Below are positions 63,479 through 64,000 of a stretch of 64,000 bases of DNA, piece by piece (the first letter of the stretch is position 1; each line of letters starts with the position of its first letter). The notes below the pieces were generated by a model. The model saw only the letters and a list, made by a program, of their open reading frames with translations. It was not told the origin of the DNA and made no database searches. Source of the DNA: Cyclobacteriaceae bacterium (GTDB lineage: Bacteria > Bacteroidota > Bacteroidia > Cytophagales > Cyclobacteriaceae); the NCBI GenBank assembly GCA_028284125.1, contig JANQSI010000004.1, forward strand, positions 1 to 64,000, in the 5' to 3' direction. Both the position numbers and the translations under genes were made by a program.

Positions 63479-64000
63479 TTAGTTGTCAGATGCTACAAAT
63501 TCTGAAGGTGTGAGGTTTGTCTCTTTTTTAAAAGCTGTATAGAAGGAGGCACGTGTATTGAAGCCTACATCTTTGGCTATTCCTTCAATGGAATACTTAC
63601 GAGAATTCAGGAGCATTTCCTTTGCAGCTTGTATTCTGTACGTATTAAGGTAGTTCCTAAATGACTGTCCTGACTTTTGATTGATAATCTGAGAAATTAA
63701 ATATTCAGGAATAGCGAGTTCAGTAGCTATGTCTCTAAGTTTCAGGTCTTCACGTCTGTAAATTTTTTTACTTTTCATCAATTGATCAATTCTCGAAAAG
63801 TAGGTGTCGATCTTTTCGGGTGTGAGCCATGATTTTTGATAAGTGTTGGCGGTCACGTTAGTATTTATCCATTCAGGATGCGTCAGAAGTTTGATGCACA
63901 ACAATACCAGCAATATTGAGAATACTTCGTAGAGGTTATGATTGTAATCTGTGGTAAGATCGAATAGCCTTATCAAGATAATTATCGAGAGGTAAATTAC
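63479..64000 (-). CDS. AraC-family regulator, truncated by the window edge
   Basis: The reading frame stays open to the last base of the window (codons before the track's TTG at 63976 encode VIYLSIII), so the gene's 5' part is missing. What remains is the end of a membrane domain (VFSILLVLLCIKLLT) and an AraC double HTH (LKLRDIATELAIPEYLISQIINQKSGQSFRNYLNTYRIQAAKEMLLNSRKYSIEGIAKDVGFNTRASFYTAFKKETNLTPSEF). Same architecture as the genes at 41.6 and 59.2 kb. Divergent partner unknown. Confidence 0.9.
   Translation of the reverse strand, partial: VIYLSIIILIRLFDLTTDYNHNLYEVFSILLVLLCIKLLTHPEWINTNVTANTYQKSWLTPEKIDTYFSRIDQLMKSKKIYRREDLKLRDIATELAIPEYLISQIINQKSGQSFRNYLNTYRIQAAKEMLLNSRKYSIEGIAKDVGFNTRASFYTAFKKETNLTPSEFVASDN

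Overview
The window is about 64 kb of a Bacteroidota chromosome, most likely a marine Cytophagales relative (inference). The signs are: an rpoA-rplQ block followed by carA-eno; a type IX secretion (T9SS) C-terminal sorting domain; a PorE-like TPR/PD40/CRD/OmpA protein; GldM-like C-terminal domains; LytTR and membrane-anchored AraC regulators; DUF5117-type zinc proteases; BlaI/M56 pairs; few Shine-Dalgarno sequences; and one match to the Bacteroidota -7 promoter motif (TAnnTTTG). No tRNA, rRNA, CRISPR array, transposase, integrase or prophage gene was recognised.

Layout. 0-8 kb: housekeeping block (rpoA, rplQ, carA, eno), interrupted between rplQ and carA by a lipoprotein gene and a large T9SS-exported beta-propeller protein. 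8-18 kb: a RelE/ParE-type toxin-antitoxin pair, a GldM-like membrane protein, an acyltransferase, a DinB-like lipoprotein, a PAS-HisKA protein without an ATPase domain, a LytTR membrane regulator, a DoxX/YceI pair and a histidine kinase. 18-31 kb: a LytS/LytTR-type two-component system, a GNAT, an MFS transporter, a BlaI/M56-M23 pair, two secreted peptidases and an NSS transporter. 32-42 kb: an accessory region in which small minus-strand genes (ParDE, DUF1801, DUF5367, a DUF6196-like gene with an N-acetylglutamate-synthase-like partner, an ion-channel-like protein) are separated by related 90-235 bp dyad-rich repeats. This gene-repeat-gene layout looks like integron cassettes, but no integrase is present. 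42-52.8 kb: a DUF2911 protein, the PorE-like protein, a fatty acid hydroxylase-type protein, MarR, a PLP decarboxylase, a nitroreductase, an SDR and a DUF72 protein. 52.8-53.2 kb: a gene-free block of tandem composite repeats. 53.3-64 kb: a Spy-like protein, AMP nucleosidase, a PadR/FtsX-type permease operon, a rhodanese, NIPSNAP, GyrI-like and AraC genes, two tandem DUF1579-like paralogues, a secreted cyanophycinase-like protein, a serine hydrolase and an AraC gene cut by the window edge.

The best candidate for something undescribed is the repeat-separated minus-strand series at 32-42 kb. Next are the GldM-like protein that carries copies of a dispersed repeat inside its reading frame, and the beta-helix-like/ion-channel protein with an altered selectivity filter. 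All functions are inferred from sequence alone; no database search was run.
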